A stretch of DNA of 64,000 nucleotides, taken from Streptomyces sp. XM4193 (lineage in GTDB: Bacteria > Actinomycetota > Actinomycetes > Streptomycetales > Streptomycetaceae). Below the pieces are notes generated by a model that did no database searches, was not told where the DNA came from, and saw only the letters and a program-made list of their open reading frames with translations. The position numbers and the translations under genes were made by a program. The stretch spans positions 62,001-126,000 of the forward strand of contig NZ_JALLGK010000007.1 in the NCBI RefSeq assembly GCF_023072595.1, written 5' to 3'. Below are positions 8,065-17,800 of this stretch, one piece after another (positions within the stretch are counted from its first letter, which is position 1; the number at the start of each line of letters is the position of its first letter).

Positions 8065-8673
8065 CTAGGAGCCGGAGTGCCAGCTCTTCTCGATGCGCAG
8101 GCAGTGGTCGTACTCCGGGAGCAGTCCGCGCTCGCGGGCCTCCTCCAGGGTGGGAGCGGCGCGGTCCCGGTCCGAGAGCACCGGCTCGACTCCGCTGGGC
8201 AGCGGCAGGTTCAGCGCGGGGTCCAGGAAGTCGAGGGCGAGTTCGTTGGCCGGCACATAGCTCTCGGAGAGCATGTACGACATGACGGTGTCGTCCTCCA
8301 GCGCCACGAAGGCGTGGCCGACACCGACCGGGATGTAGCTGGCGCGGTGGTGCTGCTGGTCCATCAGGACCGAGTCGCAGCGGCCGAAGGTGGGTGAGCC
8401 GACCCGTATGTCGACCACGATGTCCAGTGCGCTGCCGCGGGCGCAGTAGACGTACTTGGCGGTGCCCGGAGGCGTGAGGGTGTAGTGGACACCGCGCACC
8501 ACGCCCTGCCGGGACACGCTGTGGTTGGTCTGCGCGACGGGGAACAGCGGGCTCCCATGTGCGCGGGTGAACGCCTCCTCCTGGTAGGGCGAGAGGAACT
8601 GCCCGCGTGCGTCGGGGAAGACGCGCGGCGTGAACTCGATCGCGCCTTCGACCGCGAGTGGCCGTGCTTCCAT
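8065..8673 (-). CDS. staE: dTDP-4-keto-6-deoxyhexose 3,5-epimerase (StaE)
   Basis: Encodes 202 residues of the RmlC cupin family, from ATG 8673 with ggag upstream. Visible family features are FTPRVFPDARGQF, the catalytic-His strand VVRGVHYTLTPPGTAKYVYCARG, DIVVDIRVGSPTFG and the YIPVGVGHAFVAL segment. It epimerises the 4-keto sugar (C5, possibly also C3) to give the L-configured aminodeoxyhexose of staurosporine. An open frame runs upstream toward the aminotransferase gene, but it is a shadow of that gene; the cupin start is clear. Confidence 0.88.
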   Translation of the reverse strand: MEARPLAVEGAIEFTPRVFPDARGQFLSPYQEEAFTRAHGSPLFPVAQTNHSVSRQGVVRGVHYTLTPPGTAKYVYCARGSALDIVVDIRVGSPTFGRCDSVLMDQQHHRASYIPVGVGHAFVALEDDTVMSYMLSESYVPANELALDFLDPALNLPLPSGVEPVLSDRDRAAPTLEEARERGLLPEYDHCLRIEKSWHSGS

Positions 8674-8774
8674 CACTGCTCCCGTGACTCGGTGTGGGAC
8701 TGGACTGCTGCGTGGACTGGACTGCTGCGGTGTACCGGACGCGCGACCCGGACCGCGGTCGCCGGCCGGGTGGT

Positions 8775-9884
8775 TCAGAGGGTCTCCAGGACTTCGCGGA
8801 CCGCGTGGATGACCTTGTCCTGACGGTCGGGGTCCAGGGCCGGGTACATCGGCAGCGAGAAGATCTCGCCGGCCAGCGCCTCGGTGACGGGCAGCGAGCC
8901 GGCCCGGCAGTCGAGGTGGGCGAAGCCGGTCATGGTGTGGATCGGCCACGGGTAGCTGATGTTGAGGTTGATGTCGTACGTCTTCAGCCGCTCGATGATG
9001 TCGTCGCGGCGCGGGTGGCGGACGACGTAGACGTAGTAGACGTGCTCGTTGCCGGGGACGATGCGGGGCAGTTGGAGCGCGGTGTCGCCCAGGCCCTCGG
9101 CGTAGCGCCTGGCGACGTCCCGGCGGCCCTCGACGTAGCTGTCCAGGCGGGTGAGCTTGCGCCGCAGGATCTCGGCCTGCACCTCGTCCAGGCGGCTGTT
9201 GTGGGCCGGGGTGCTGACCGTGTAGTACTGCTTGTCCATGCCGTAGTAGCGCAGCCTGCGCAGCCGGGCCTCGACCTCGGGGTCGGAGGTGATGGTGGCA
9301 CCGCCGTCGCCGTAGGCGCCCAGCACCTTGGTGGGGTAGAAGGAGAAGGCCGCCGCGTCCCCGGTGGAGCCGGCGACGACACCGCTCTGCCGGGCGCCGT
9401 GCGCCTGGGCGCAGTCCTCCAGCACCGCCAGCCCGTGCCGGTCGGCGATCTCCTTGACGGCGGTCATGTTGACGCACTGCCCGTACAGGTGCACCGGCAG
9501 GATGCAGCGGGTGCGGTCGGTGATGGCCGCTTCCAACTGGTCGGTGTCCATGAGGAAGTCGTCCTCGCGGACGTCGACGAAGACGGTCCTGGCGCCGGTG
9601 GAGTCGATGGCGACCACGGTGGGCGCGGCCGTGTTGGAGACGGTGATGACCTCGTCTCCGGGGCCGACGCCCAGGGCCTGGAGGCCGAGCTTGATGGCGT
9701 TGGTGCCGTTGTCGACGCCGACGCAGTGGTCGACGCCGTGGTAGGCGGCGAACTCGCGCTCGAAGCCGAGCACGCTCTCGCCGAGCACGAGGCGGCCGGA
9801 GCCGAACACCTGCTGCACGGCGCCCAGGATGTCCTCGCGCTCGTTCTCGTACTCCGTCAGGTATTCCCAAACCTGGGTCGTCAT
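8775..9884 (-). CDS. staI: Sugar 3-aminotransferase StaI, DegT/DnrJ/EryC1 family
   Basis: Encodes 369 residues, a PLP-dependent fold type I aminotransferase acting on NDP-keto sugars. Family features are GVDNGTNAIKLGL near the N-terminus, VLEDCAQAHGA, and the PLP lysine segment FSFYPTKVLGAYGDGG. It is expected to install the amino group on the 3-keto deoxysugar made by the 2,3-dehydratase StaJ, leading toward L-ristosamine. It sits between staK and staE in the minus-strand sugar block. Length is normal for the family. Confidence 0.9.
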   Translation of the reverse strand: MTTQVWEYLTEYENEREDILGAVQQVFGSGRLVLGESVLGFEREFAAYHGVDHCVGVDNGTNAIKLGLQALGVGPGDEVITVSNTAAPTVVAIDSTGARTVFVDVREDDFLMDTDQLEAAITDRTRCILPVHLYGQCVNMTAVKEIADRHGLAVLEDCAQAHGARQSGVVAGSTGDAAAFSFYPTKVLGAYGDGGATITSDPEVEARLRRLRYYGMDKQYYTVSTPAHNSRLDEVQAEILRRKLTRLDSYVEGRRDVARRYAEGLGDTALQLPRIVPGNEHVYYVYVVRHPRRDDIIERLKTYDINLNISYPWPIHTMTGFAHLDCRAGSLPVTEALAGEIFSLPMYPALDPDRQDKVIHAVREVLETL

Positions 9885-9981
9885 CTCTCCGCCTTTCCTG
9901 AGCTGTGGTGACTGCCTGCGCGTTGCGCCCGGCGCCGGCCGGGGCCGCGCCGGGTCGGTCCGAGGGGGTGCTGCGGGTCGC

Positions 9982-10971
9982 TCACCGGTGGTCCGACTGC
10001 CGCACCAGTGCGCGCACGGTGCGGCGGATGCCTTCGTCGAGCGGGATGCGGGGCTGCCATCCGGTCGCCGTCCGGAAGGCCGTGGAGTCCAGGGTCACGC
10101 TGGCGAAGTCCGTCGCGGGGGCGTGCCCGGGCGGCTCCACCGCCTCCACCGCCACGGGCGGGCGGCCGGTCTCCTCGGCGACGGCGGCGGCGATCAGCCG
10201 GAAGGCGTCGCCGAGTCGGTCGCCGCGGCCGGCCCCGATCAGGTGGTGGCCGCCGATCAGCGCGTCGGGGTGGTCGAGGGCGGCGACGAACGCCGCCGCC
10301 ACGTCCTCCACGTGCACCAGGTCGCGCCGTACGGTGCCGTCGTGCCACATGGTCAGGGTCTGGTCGGCGACTGCCCGCCGGGCCATTCCGGAGATGACGC
10401 CGCGGTCGCCGCCGCCGGCGCTCTCGCCGAAGATCGTGGGCAGCCGCAGCGCGATGCCGCGCACCAGACCCTCGGCGGTCGCCTTCTTCAGGATCTCCTC
10501 GGCGGCCAACTTCTGCCTGTCGTACGCGGTTTCGGGACGGTCCGGCTCCTCGCCGTCGAGCGGCTCCCTGGGCGGGACGCCGACCTGCGAGGCGGCGCCG
10601 CCCCAGAGGACCAGCGGCGCGGGGCCGTCGGCCCGTGCGGGCCGCAGCACCTGGACCAGATCACGCATGACGCCGACATTGACCCGTTCCACGGCCGGGT
10701 CGCTCTCGGCCGCGCGCCAGCCGCCCTCGCCCAGCAGCAGGTGGACGACCGCGTCGGATCCGGCCACGGCCTCGGCGAGGGCGTCGCGGTCGGTCAGGTC
10801 CGCGGTGAGCGCGGTCGACTCGGCCGGCCCCTCGGGCAGTTCGCATTCCCGTCGGGCCACCGCCCGCAGCCGGACCGGCCGCTGCGCCAGCGCGCGCAGA
10901 ACGGTCGAGCCGACGAAGCCGGAGGCACCGAGCACGGTGATCAGGGGCGGGAGTTCGGGTGTGCGCGGCAT
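9982..10971 (-). CDS. staK: NDP-sugar 4-ketoreductase StaK
   Basis: Encodes 329 residues from ATG 10969-10971, one base after the staJ stop codon, with ribosome-binding site ggaagg inside the staJ end. The N-terminal Rossmann motif VLGASGFVGSTVLRAL and the later YDRQKLAAEEIL segment (YxxxK) identify an extended short-chain dehydrogenase of the NDP-hexose 4-ketoreductase type. It should reduce the 4-keto group of the aminodeoxysugar. A longer upstream frame exists but is a shadow of staJ. Spacing implies translational coupling with staJ. Confidence 0.85.
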   Translation of the reverse strand: MPRTPELPPLITVLGASGFVGSTVLRALAQRPVRLRAVARRECELPEGPAESTALTADLTDRDALAEAVAGSDAVVHLLLGEGGWRAAESDPAVERVNVGVMRDLVQVLRPARADGPAPLVLWGGAASQVGVPPREPLDGEEPDRPETAYDRQKLAAEEILKKATAEGLVRGIALRLPTIFGESAGGGDRGVISGMARRAVADQTLTMWHDGTVRRDLVHVEDVAAAFVAALDHPDALIGGHHLIGAGRGDRLGDAFRLIAAAVAEETGRPPVAVEAVEPPGHAPATDFASVTLDSTAFRTATGWQPRIPLDEGIRRTVRALVRQSDHR

Positions 10972-10972
10972 G

Positions 10973-12457
10973 TCACTTCCTTCCTCGGGTCCCGGCCGCC
11001 AGCGCGTGCAGGCAGGCCAGGAGGGTGCGGGCCTCGACGTTGACGTAGTGGCCGTGGTCGGTGAGAGAGCTGAGCTGTGCGGGGGTGACCCACAGGAAGC
11101 CGGGGGGCGGGTCGAGGGCTGCCGGATGCTCGCCCGCGTCGACGAGGAGGTAGCTGCTGCGGGCGTTGAGGAACCGGCCGCCCTCCTCGGAGTGCACCGC
11201 GCGGTAGAGCACGCGCGAGTCCGGTGCGTCCAACACGTGGTCCAGGAAGAGCGGTTGGTCGGCGGCGGGCAGATGGGCGTGGTTGCCGGGCGTGGCCTGC
11301 ACGGTCGGTGCGAGCTCGACGGTGTCGAGGAACCCGCCCTCGGCCACGGCCCGCACCAGTACGTGCCGCACACCGGCGATCTCCCGGGTGAGGAAGGCGG
11401 TGACGCCCAGGCCCACCGGCTCGATCAGCGGCTGGGTCCAGCTGACCCGCTCGCGGTTGCTGCCGCGCACCGCGACGGCGACGACCCTGAAGTAGCGCCC
11501 CTCCTCGTGCTCGATCGTCTCCGCGCCCTGCTTCCACCCCTCGACGGAGGCGAGCGGCAGTCGTCGCACCTGGATGTCGTGGCGGGAGCGCTCGCCGGTG
11601 AACCACGAGAGCAGCTGGGTGTCGGAGTGCAGCGCGCGCCCGTCGGTGTCCTCGGTGGGCAGGCAGGACAGCACGGTCCTGGCGTTCATGTTGACGGTCT
11701 CGTCCGCGTGCAGGAGGTCCGCGATCTGACCGAGCGTCAACCAGCAGTAGTCGTCCGGGACCTCGACCTCCTCGACGGTCTCGACGCACATGTTGCGGTT
11801 GGTCTTGCGGTAGAACCAGGAGCCCTGCTCGGACTGGAGGACATCGACGACGACCCGGTCGGGATCGGGCCGGAAGAAGTGGTCGATCAGCTTGACGTCG
11901 GTGCCCCGGTGGGCCCGGGTGTAGTTGCTCCGGGTGGCCTGCACCGTCGGCGAGAGCTGGAGGACGTTGGGGTTGCCGGGCTCCATCTTGGCCTGCATCA
12001 GGAAGTGCAGGACCCCGTCGAACTCCTTCGCCAGGATGCCCAGGATGCCCACCTCCGGCTGGCGGATGACGGGCTGCTGCCACCGCCGGCTCGGCCCGTC
12101 GCCGTAGGGGCCGTCGCGTTCGACGACGTCCATGCCCTCCACGGTGAAGAAGCGTCCGCTGCGGTGGACGAGGTTGCCGGTGATCTCCTCGAAACGCCAC
12201 TGGTCCAGTTCGTCGAAGGCGATCCGGTCCACGTGGAAGACGCCCGCCGCGCGCCGCTCCTCCAGCCAGGGCTGCACGTCCGCGGTGCGCATGTGCGCGC
12301 CCTCGGTGGCCGCTGCCGACAGCGCCAGACGTGCGGCGAGCTCGCGGTGGTGCCGCGGGCGCAGGGTCGCGGCACCACCGTCGAGCACGGCGCGGTGCGA
12401 CGTGCCGTGCGGCTGCGCGTCCGGTGGTGCGGGCGGCGGACTGTGGCGGAGTGTCAT
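10973..12457 (-). CDS. staJ: NDP-hexose 2,3-dehydratase StaJ
   Basis: Encodes 494 residues built of two homologous halves: LSPTVQATRSNY in the first half is echoed by LAPTVQATPGNH in the second, and NMNARTVLSCL by NVEARTLLACL. This internally duplicated architecture is typical of the EvaA/TylX3 2,3-dehydratases, which remove the C2 hydroxyl of dTDP-4-keto-6-deoxyglucose and begin 2-deoxysugar formation. Its unstable 3-keto product would be handed to StaI. ATG at 12457 preceded by gggagctt. Confidence 0.88.
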   Translation of the reverse strand: MTLRHSPPPAPPDAQPHGTSHRAVLDGGAATLRPRHHRELAARLALSAAATEGAHMRTADVQPWLEERRAAGVFHVDRIAFDELDQWRFEEITGNLVHRSGRFFTVEGMDVVERDGPYGDGPSRRWQQPVIRQPEVGILGILAKEFDGVLHFLMQAKMEPGNPNVLQLSPTVQATRSNYTRAHRGTDVKLIDHFFRPDPDRVVVDVLQSEQGSWFYRKTNRNMCVETVEEVEVPDDYCWLTLGQIADLLHADETVNMNARTVLSCLPTEDTDGRALHSDTQLLSWFTGERSRHDIQVRRLPLASVEGWKQGAETIEHEEGRYFRVVAVAVRGSNRERVSWTQPLIEPVGLGVTAFLTREIAGVRHVLVRAVAEGGFLDTVELAPTVQATPGNHAHLPAADQPLFLDHVLDAPDSRVLYRAVHSEEGGRFLNARSSYLLVDAGEHPAALDPPPGFLWVTPAQLSSLTDHGHYVNVEARTLLACLHALAAGTRGRK

Positions 12458-12584
12458 CGGAAAGCTCCCTGTCTGCGGTTCGGCGACCGCACGGGGTGCG
12501 GTACGGGAGGAGCGGCGGATCGGTGGCCGTGGCGCGGGACGGTGCTCCGCGCCGGGCCGCGGGACCGGCGCCCGGGCGGTCGGC

Positions 12585-13418
12585 TCAGCGGCGCCTGGCC
12601 GTGATCAGTGCGTAGCCGGCCTGCGGATGCGCGCCGAAGGTCTCCATCAGGTCGGCGGCGGAGGCGAGTTGGGCAGCTCCCTGCGGGTCGGGCAGCTGCC
12701 CGGCGAGTCCGCGGAACGCCTCGGCGGCGTGCCCGAAGCTGGGCCTGACCTGCTCGCCGATGTCGGTGAGTTCCAGGACCTCCCAGCCGGTGGACTCCAG
12801 CTGCTCGCGGTGCTCCTCGACGGTGCTGATGCGGGCGATCTCGTATACGTCGAGCATTCCCTCCAGCAGCTCCCGGTCGGCTCCGACGAAGGGTTCGCGC
12901 AGGCACAGGTCGGCGATCACCAGCAGGCCGCCCGGCCGTACGACGCGGTGCAGCTCCCGCAGCGCGGGTGTCTGGTCGGCGAGGTGGAGCAGGGTCTCGA
13001 TGGCCATCGCGGAGGCGAACCCGCCCTCCGCGAAGGGAAGTTCACGCACGTCGGCGAGGCGGAACTCCAGGCGTTCGGCGGCCGGGGACTTCTCGGCCAG
13101 CCCCGTGGCGTCCGCCACCTGCTGGGCGTTGACGTTGATGCCGGTGACGTGGACGTCGTGCGCCTCGGCGACGCGCAGCGCGGGGTGGCCGTTGCCGCAG
13201 CCCACGTCCAGCAGGTGGTCTCCCCCGGCAGGTGCCAACCGGGCGGCTACGAGGTCGGTGAGCCGGTCGGTGGCCTCGATCAGGGACAGGCCCCGGGTCT
13301 CGTCCGTCCAGTAGCCCACGTGGATGTTGCCGCCCAGCGCGGTGGTCGCGCCCGCGTCGGCGAACACGTCGTAGGTCTCGCTGACCGCCCCTGCCGGGGC
13401 GTCGGACTGCTGGCTCAT
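12585..13418 (-). CDS. staMA: SAM-dependent methyltransferase StaMA (sugar N-methylation)
   Basis: Encodes 277 residues from ATG 13418 with ribosome-binding site gagaggaa. The SAM motif LLDVGCGNGHPALRV and the N-terminal NIHVGYWTDETRG relate it closely to the other methyltransferase of the cluster. By its place next to staP it corresponds to StaMA, the 4'-N-methyltransferase of staurosporine. Which of the two enzymes methylates N and which O is inferred from order only. Confidence 0.8.
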   Translation of the reverse strand: MSQQSDAPAGAVSETYDVFADAGATTALGGNIHVGYWTDETRGLSLIEATDRLTDLVAARLAPAGGDHLLDVGCGNGHPALRVAEAHDVHVTGINVNAQQVADATGLAEKSPAAERLEFRLADVRELPFAEGGFASAMAIETLLHLADQTPALRELHRVVRPGGLLVIADLCLREPFVGADRELLEGMLDVYEIARISTVEEHREQLESTGWEVLELTDIGEQVRPSFGHAAEAFRGLAGQLPDPQGAAQLASAADLMETFGAHPQAGYALITARRR

Positions 13419-13509
13419 GGTCGGTTCCTCTCGTGGGCCCGCGGGCCGGGGTGGGGCGCTGTCGGGGAGTGCTGGGGGTGGTGGCCGGTCGACCGGCGAC
13501 ACGGCCGCG

Positions 13510-14778
13510 TCAACCGGCCGCATCCGGTGGGGCGTTGGGGTCCAGAACGAGCCGGGCGGGGCCGTGGAAGATCATGTCGTCGGCGTACTCGGCCTCGGCC
13601 GTGCCGTCGCAGAGCCCCGGCAGGCGCTCGAGAACCGCTCGCAGCCCGATCTCGGCCTCGACCCTGGCCAGGGTGGCGCCCAGGCAGTAGTGGATGCCCA
13701 GGCCGAAGGTGAGATGCCGGTCCGCCGGGCGGGTGATGTCCAGTGCGTCGGGGTCGGGGAAGCGTGCGGCGTCGCGGTTGGCCGAGCCGAGCATCGCCAC
13801 GACCCGGCTGCCGCGCGGCACCGGGACGCCGCCGAGCACGGTGTCCTCGTAGGACCACCGGGTCACCGCCTGCACCGGGGCGTCCCAGCGCAGGATCTCC
13901 TCGACCGCGGCGCCGGTGGCCGCCGGGTCGGCCAGGAGGGCCTCGCGCACCCCGGGACGGGCGCGCAGCGCGAGCACGGCCTTGGAGAGGAAGTTGGTGG
14001 TGGTCTCGTGGCCGGCGGTCAGGAGGTGGACGCAGGTGCCGACGATCCCCTCCTCGCTCACCGGCGCACCGCTGTCCCTGGCGCGTACGAGCAGCGTCAG
14101 CAGATCGTCGCTCTCGGACTCGCGGCGACGGCCGATCTCCCGGCGGAAGTAGAGGTCGAACTCGGCGGCTGCGGATTCGGCGCGCTCGCGTCCGCCCTCG
14201 GCCAGGCGGCTGGAGCTGGCCTCCTGGAGCGCCACCGCGCGGTCGCGCAGCCAGTCGCGGTCCTCGCGGGCGATGCCGAGCAGTTCGGAGATGACCAGGA
14301 TCGGCAGCGGTGCGGCGAAGCTCTCGACGAAGTCGACCGGCCCGCGGGCGCGGGCGATCGGCTCCAGCAGCGAGTGGGCGATCTCGGCGATGCGCGGGCG
14401 CAGCCCGGCGACGACCGAGGGCGAGAACTCGCGGTTGAGCAGCGAGCGCAGCCGGGTGTGCTTCGGCGGGTCGAGGAAGACCAGCCAGTTCTCGACGATG
14501 GTGCGCAGCGCGCGGAACTCCGCGGGCACCGGCACGGGTGCCGCCTGCGGATCGCCGGAGGCGACACGGGCGTCGCGGCCGAACCGGCGGCTGGTGAGCA
14601 CCCGTGTGCAGTCCTCGTAGCCGAAGAGGTAGTAGGTGTCCGGCTGTCCCGGCCCCGACTCCGTGCGGTGCACCGGCGCGCTGTCGAGGTAGCGGCGGTA
14701 GACCGGGTACGGGTTCGCGAGGTCCTCGCCGCTCCAGCCCTTCAGGCCGAACCGAGGCAGCGTCCCGGGTGGTGGCAT
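13510..14778 (-). CDS. staP: Cytochrome P450 StaP, aryl-aryl coupling of chromopyrrolic acid
   Basis: Encodes 422 residues from ATG 14778 with aaggaga upstream. P450 hallmarks: I-helix LLTAGHETTTNFL, ExxR in EEILRWDAP, and the heme loop FGLGIHYCLGATLAR with C365. The text is strikingly like the StaP I remember (NPYPVYRRY near the N-terminus, ENWLVFLDPP, PLPILVIS.LLGI, EYADDM.FHGP.RL at the C-terminus). StaP makes the intramolecular C-C bond of chromopyrrolic acid, giving the indolocarbazole core with StaC. It lies directly downstream of staD. Confidence 0.92.
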   Translation of the reverse strand: MPPPGTLPRFGLKGWSGEDLANPYPVYRRYLDSAPVHRTESGPGQPDTYYLFGYEDCTRVLTSRRFGRDARVASGDPQAAPVPVPAEFRALRTIVENWLVFLDPPKHTRLRSLLNREFSPSVVAGLRPRIAEIAHSLLEPIARARGPVDFVESFAAPLPILVISELLGIAREDRDWLRDRAVALQEASSSRLAEGGRERAESAAAEFDLYFRREIGRRRESESDDLLTLLVRARDSGAPVSEEGIVGTCVHLLTAGHETTTNFLSKAVLALRARPGVREALLADPAATGAAVEEILRWDAPVQAVTRWSYEDTVLGGVPVPRGSRVVAMLGSANRDAARFPDPDALDITRPADRHLTFGLGIHYCLGATLARVEAEIGLRAVLERLPGLCDGTAEAEYADDMIFHGPARLVLDPNAPPDAAG

Positions 14779-14896
14779 GCGATCTCTCCTTCGGACAACG
14801 TCTTGGGCTGACGGGCGGGTCGGGGTGTACGGGCGGGTCGGGGCCGGTGGGCGGGCGGGGCGCGGCGGACTGGCCGGGCGCCGGGCCAAGGCGCCG

Positions 14897-17800
14897 CTAG
14901 GGGCCGGCCGCCGGTCGGAAATGGTCGGCCCAGAAGGCGCTCATCTCGCCGACCCGGGCGGGCACCACGGGCAACTTGGCGCAGTCGGCGGCGAGTTGGT
15001 CCAGTCGGGCGGCGATGCTGCGACGGGCGACGTCGGGACGGGCCAGGGGCACCGGCACCTCCGTCAGCTCGAAGGAGGGCCCCGCGGTGCGTCCCCTGCG
15101 GCCGGAGGGCATGGTCACCAACAGCTCGGCCAGCGGCCGCATCAGACCGGTCATCATGTCGATCGCGCCGTTCATCAGGTCCGACCGGCGCAGGCTGGCG
15201 TCCGGCTGCTCGCCGAAGTGCTGGACCATCAGCTGCAGCGCCATGAAGTACGCCCGGTTGAACAGCTCCATCACCGCGCGGGCGTCGGGGTCGGTCACCG
15301 TCTCCTTGGCCGGATTGCCGCGCTCCAGCGTCGGGTTGCGGAGCACCGGGTACGCCGGGTTCCAGGGTTCGCGCAGCCGTCCCTCGGTCTTCGCCTCGCG
15401 CAGCAGCGCGGCGATGCGCAGGAAGGAGACGTAGTGCGACTGCTCGGGCGCCTGCTCGTCCTGCGGCCCGAGGACACCGCCCTCGCCCTGTTCGGTGATG
15501 ACGTCGATGGCGAACAGCGCGCTGGACAGATCGTCGACCTCGAGCTGGTAGTCGGGGTGGTCGCGGTTGACCGACTCCCGCAGGAAGAGGTGGTGTTCGC
15601 CGCCTCCCCTGCCCCGCTCGACGAGGAACAGGCCGGGCACCCGCCGCAAACCCTCCCGGATCTCGGCGTACAGCTCGCTGAGCGAGGCGTACCGGAGCCG
15701 CTCGTCCTGCTCGGCGTCCGCGGCCCGCTCGGCCACGGAGGCACGGCCCTCGCCCGGCCCGCCGCGGCGCACGTCCTCGACCAGCTCCTCGGGGCGCTCG
15801 ATCTGCAGGAACCGTTCGACGCTGCCCGGCCCCAGACGCTCCAGGCAGAAGTCCAGCGGGACGGGGAGCTGCGCGTTGACGGTGCCGAAGTCGATGCGGG
15901 GGATGTGGAAGGGCTCCCCCACGGCGGTCAGGATGTTGTTGACCAGGAGGAAGTGGATCATCTCCTCCCGGGCGATGCCCATCAGCATGCTGCGCAGGCC
16001 CTCGTCGAGGGTCTCGCCGCCGTCGCCGCAGGCCAGCCGCAGCTGTTCGGGCGTCCAGGTCCCCCTGCGGACGTACTCCGCGCCCGCGCCGTGGGTGGGC
16101 ACCGAGTAGGCGGCGTAGAGGTACTGGACCATCACGGCCAGCTCGATGGCGGCGGCCTCGCGCAGCACCCGCACCAGCTGTTCGCGGGTGGTGATCCGCT
16201 CGCCGGCCGGCAGGGTCGCGGGCTCGGTGGTCAGCAGCTGCTCGGGCGCCTGCTGGGCGCGCAGGAAGGCGAGCAGCAAGCGGGACTTGGGCGCCGACAG
16301 GTCACGGGTGGGCGGCATGTAGTACGTGGTGGCCTTGTTGCGCGGGTCGCACATCTGCCAGATGAGCTTGGCGTAGGTCTCCACCTTGCAGCGGTCCGCG
16401 AGGCTGAAGACCTCAGCCTTCATGAACGAGTAGAGGTGCTCGTAGTAGGCGAAGACCTCGCGGTAGACCAGGTCGAAGTCGGCCTGCTCGGGCCCGAGTC
16501 CGTCCAGGTGCCAGTCGTCGGGCAGCACCCGCAGCGAGAGGTGGCCCGCGCCGGACCAGTAGCCGAGCGCGTCGTCGTGGTCGAAGGCCAGCCGCGCCGA
16601 GCCCTCCGCCGCGGGATCGCACGGCAGCTCCTGGCCCTGGACGGAGAACAGCAGCCGCGAGGTACCGGCCCGTGCGCCGCGCAGGGTGAACAGGGCGCGG
16701 CCGTGCCGGTCGGTGTCCAGGGTGCAGCCGCCGGCCCAGTCGCCGTCGGCGTCCCGGCCGCCGGCGCGCATCCGGACGATCTCGACATCGGTGCTGCGCG
16801 CCGCGGCCGAGCACGCGGCCGGATCGCGGGGCAGGGCCCGGGGGTTGAAGAACTGGCGCACCGCGATCCCGTTCACCGGGGCGGGGCGACCGCGGACGAA
16901 GGCCCGCAGCTCCACCTCGACGTCGTGCTCGCTGTCGGTGCCCCCGGGGTCTCTGGGGTGTTCCAGGATGAGGGCGGCCTCGTCGGCCTGGAGGTTGACC
17001 TCGCGCTCGCGCAACAGCGTCACCGGCCCCTGCGGGCCGTCGCCGACCAGGCAGAGCGCCCGGTCGGCGACGGCGGCGCCCGGAAGCAGGGCGGGCACCG
17101 ACACGACGCCTGACGCGCGGTCGTACTCCTGCCCCAGGTACGCCGATCGGGGGATGCGGGCGACCAACTCGCCGTCCGCGGTGCGCAGTTCGAGGTCGCC
17201 GAGGTCGACCCGCGCGGGAGCGGGTACGGGAGCGGGCGGTGCGCCGGCGGCGGACGGTGCCGCCGGGGGCAGCGGCTCGGTCGGCAGCGCGGTGACCATG
17301 TTCAGGGTGACGCGGTCGTCCGTCACCTCGACCGTGAGGTTGTGCGGTCCCCCGGCGGGCCGCTCCGCGCGGCGGCCGGGGACCAGGAGACGGCCCGCGG
17401 GGTGGGTGCGCGGTTCGCTCCGGTGCCAGGGCGCGATCGTGCCGCGCAGCTGCCGGCGGCCCGGCACGTCGGGAACCTGCGGCGCGGCGAGATGGCTGAG
17501 CGCGAACTGGACGACCAGCCCGTCCGCCCCGCCGCCCTCGACGAGTTCGCGCAGCCGGGTCACCACCGGGGAGGCGTCGGCCTCCTCCAGCCAGCGCAGT
17601 TCGTCCTCGCGGTCGACCACGAACTGGTGGACCACCGAACGGTTCAGACTGTCGGCGAGCCAGTGCCCCTCGCTCTGCGGGCCGGTGCGCACATGTCCGG
17701 TGTGGTGCCAGCGCGGCGGGTGGAAGCCGCGCACGGCGCCGCCGGCCATGTAGCCGACGTCGTGCGAGCGGCCCGAGCGGCCGAAGGAGAACTGTCCGAC

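Noticed and set aside
4807..8397. A long plus-strand open frame of nearly 1200 codons across staC, staMB and staE
   Set aside because: Antisense shadow of real minus-strand genes; Val/Gly/Arg-rich, no domain, no ribosome site.
14777..17113. A plus-strand open frame opposite staD
   Set aside because: Shadow frame in GC-rich DNA; staD is clearly the coding strand with VioB-type content.
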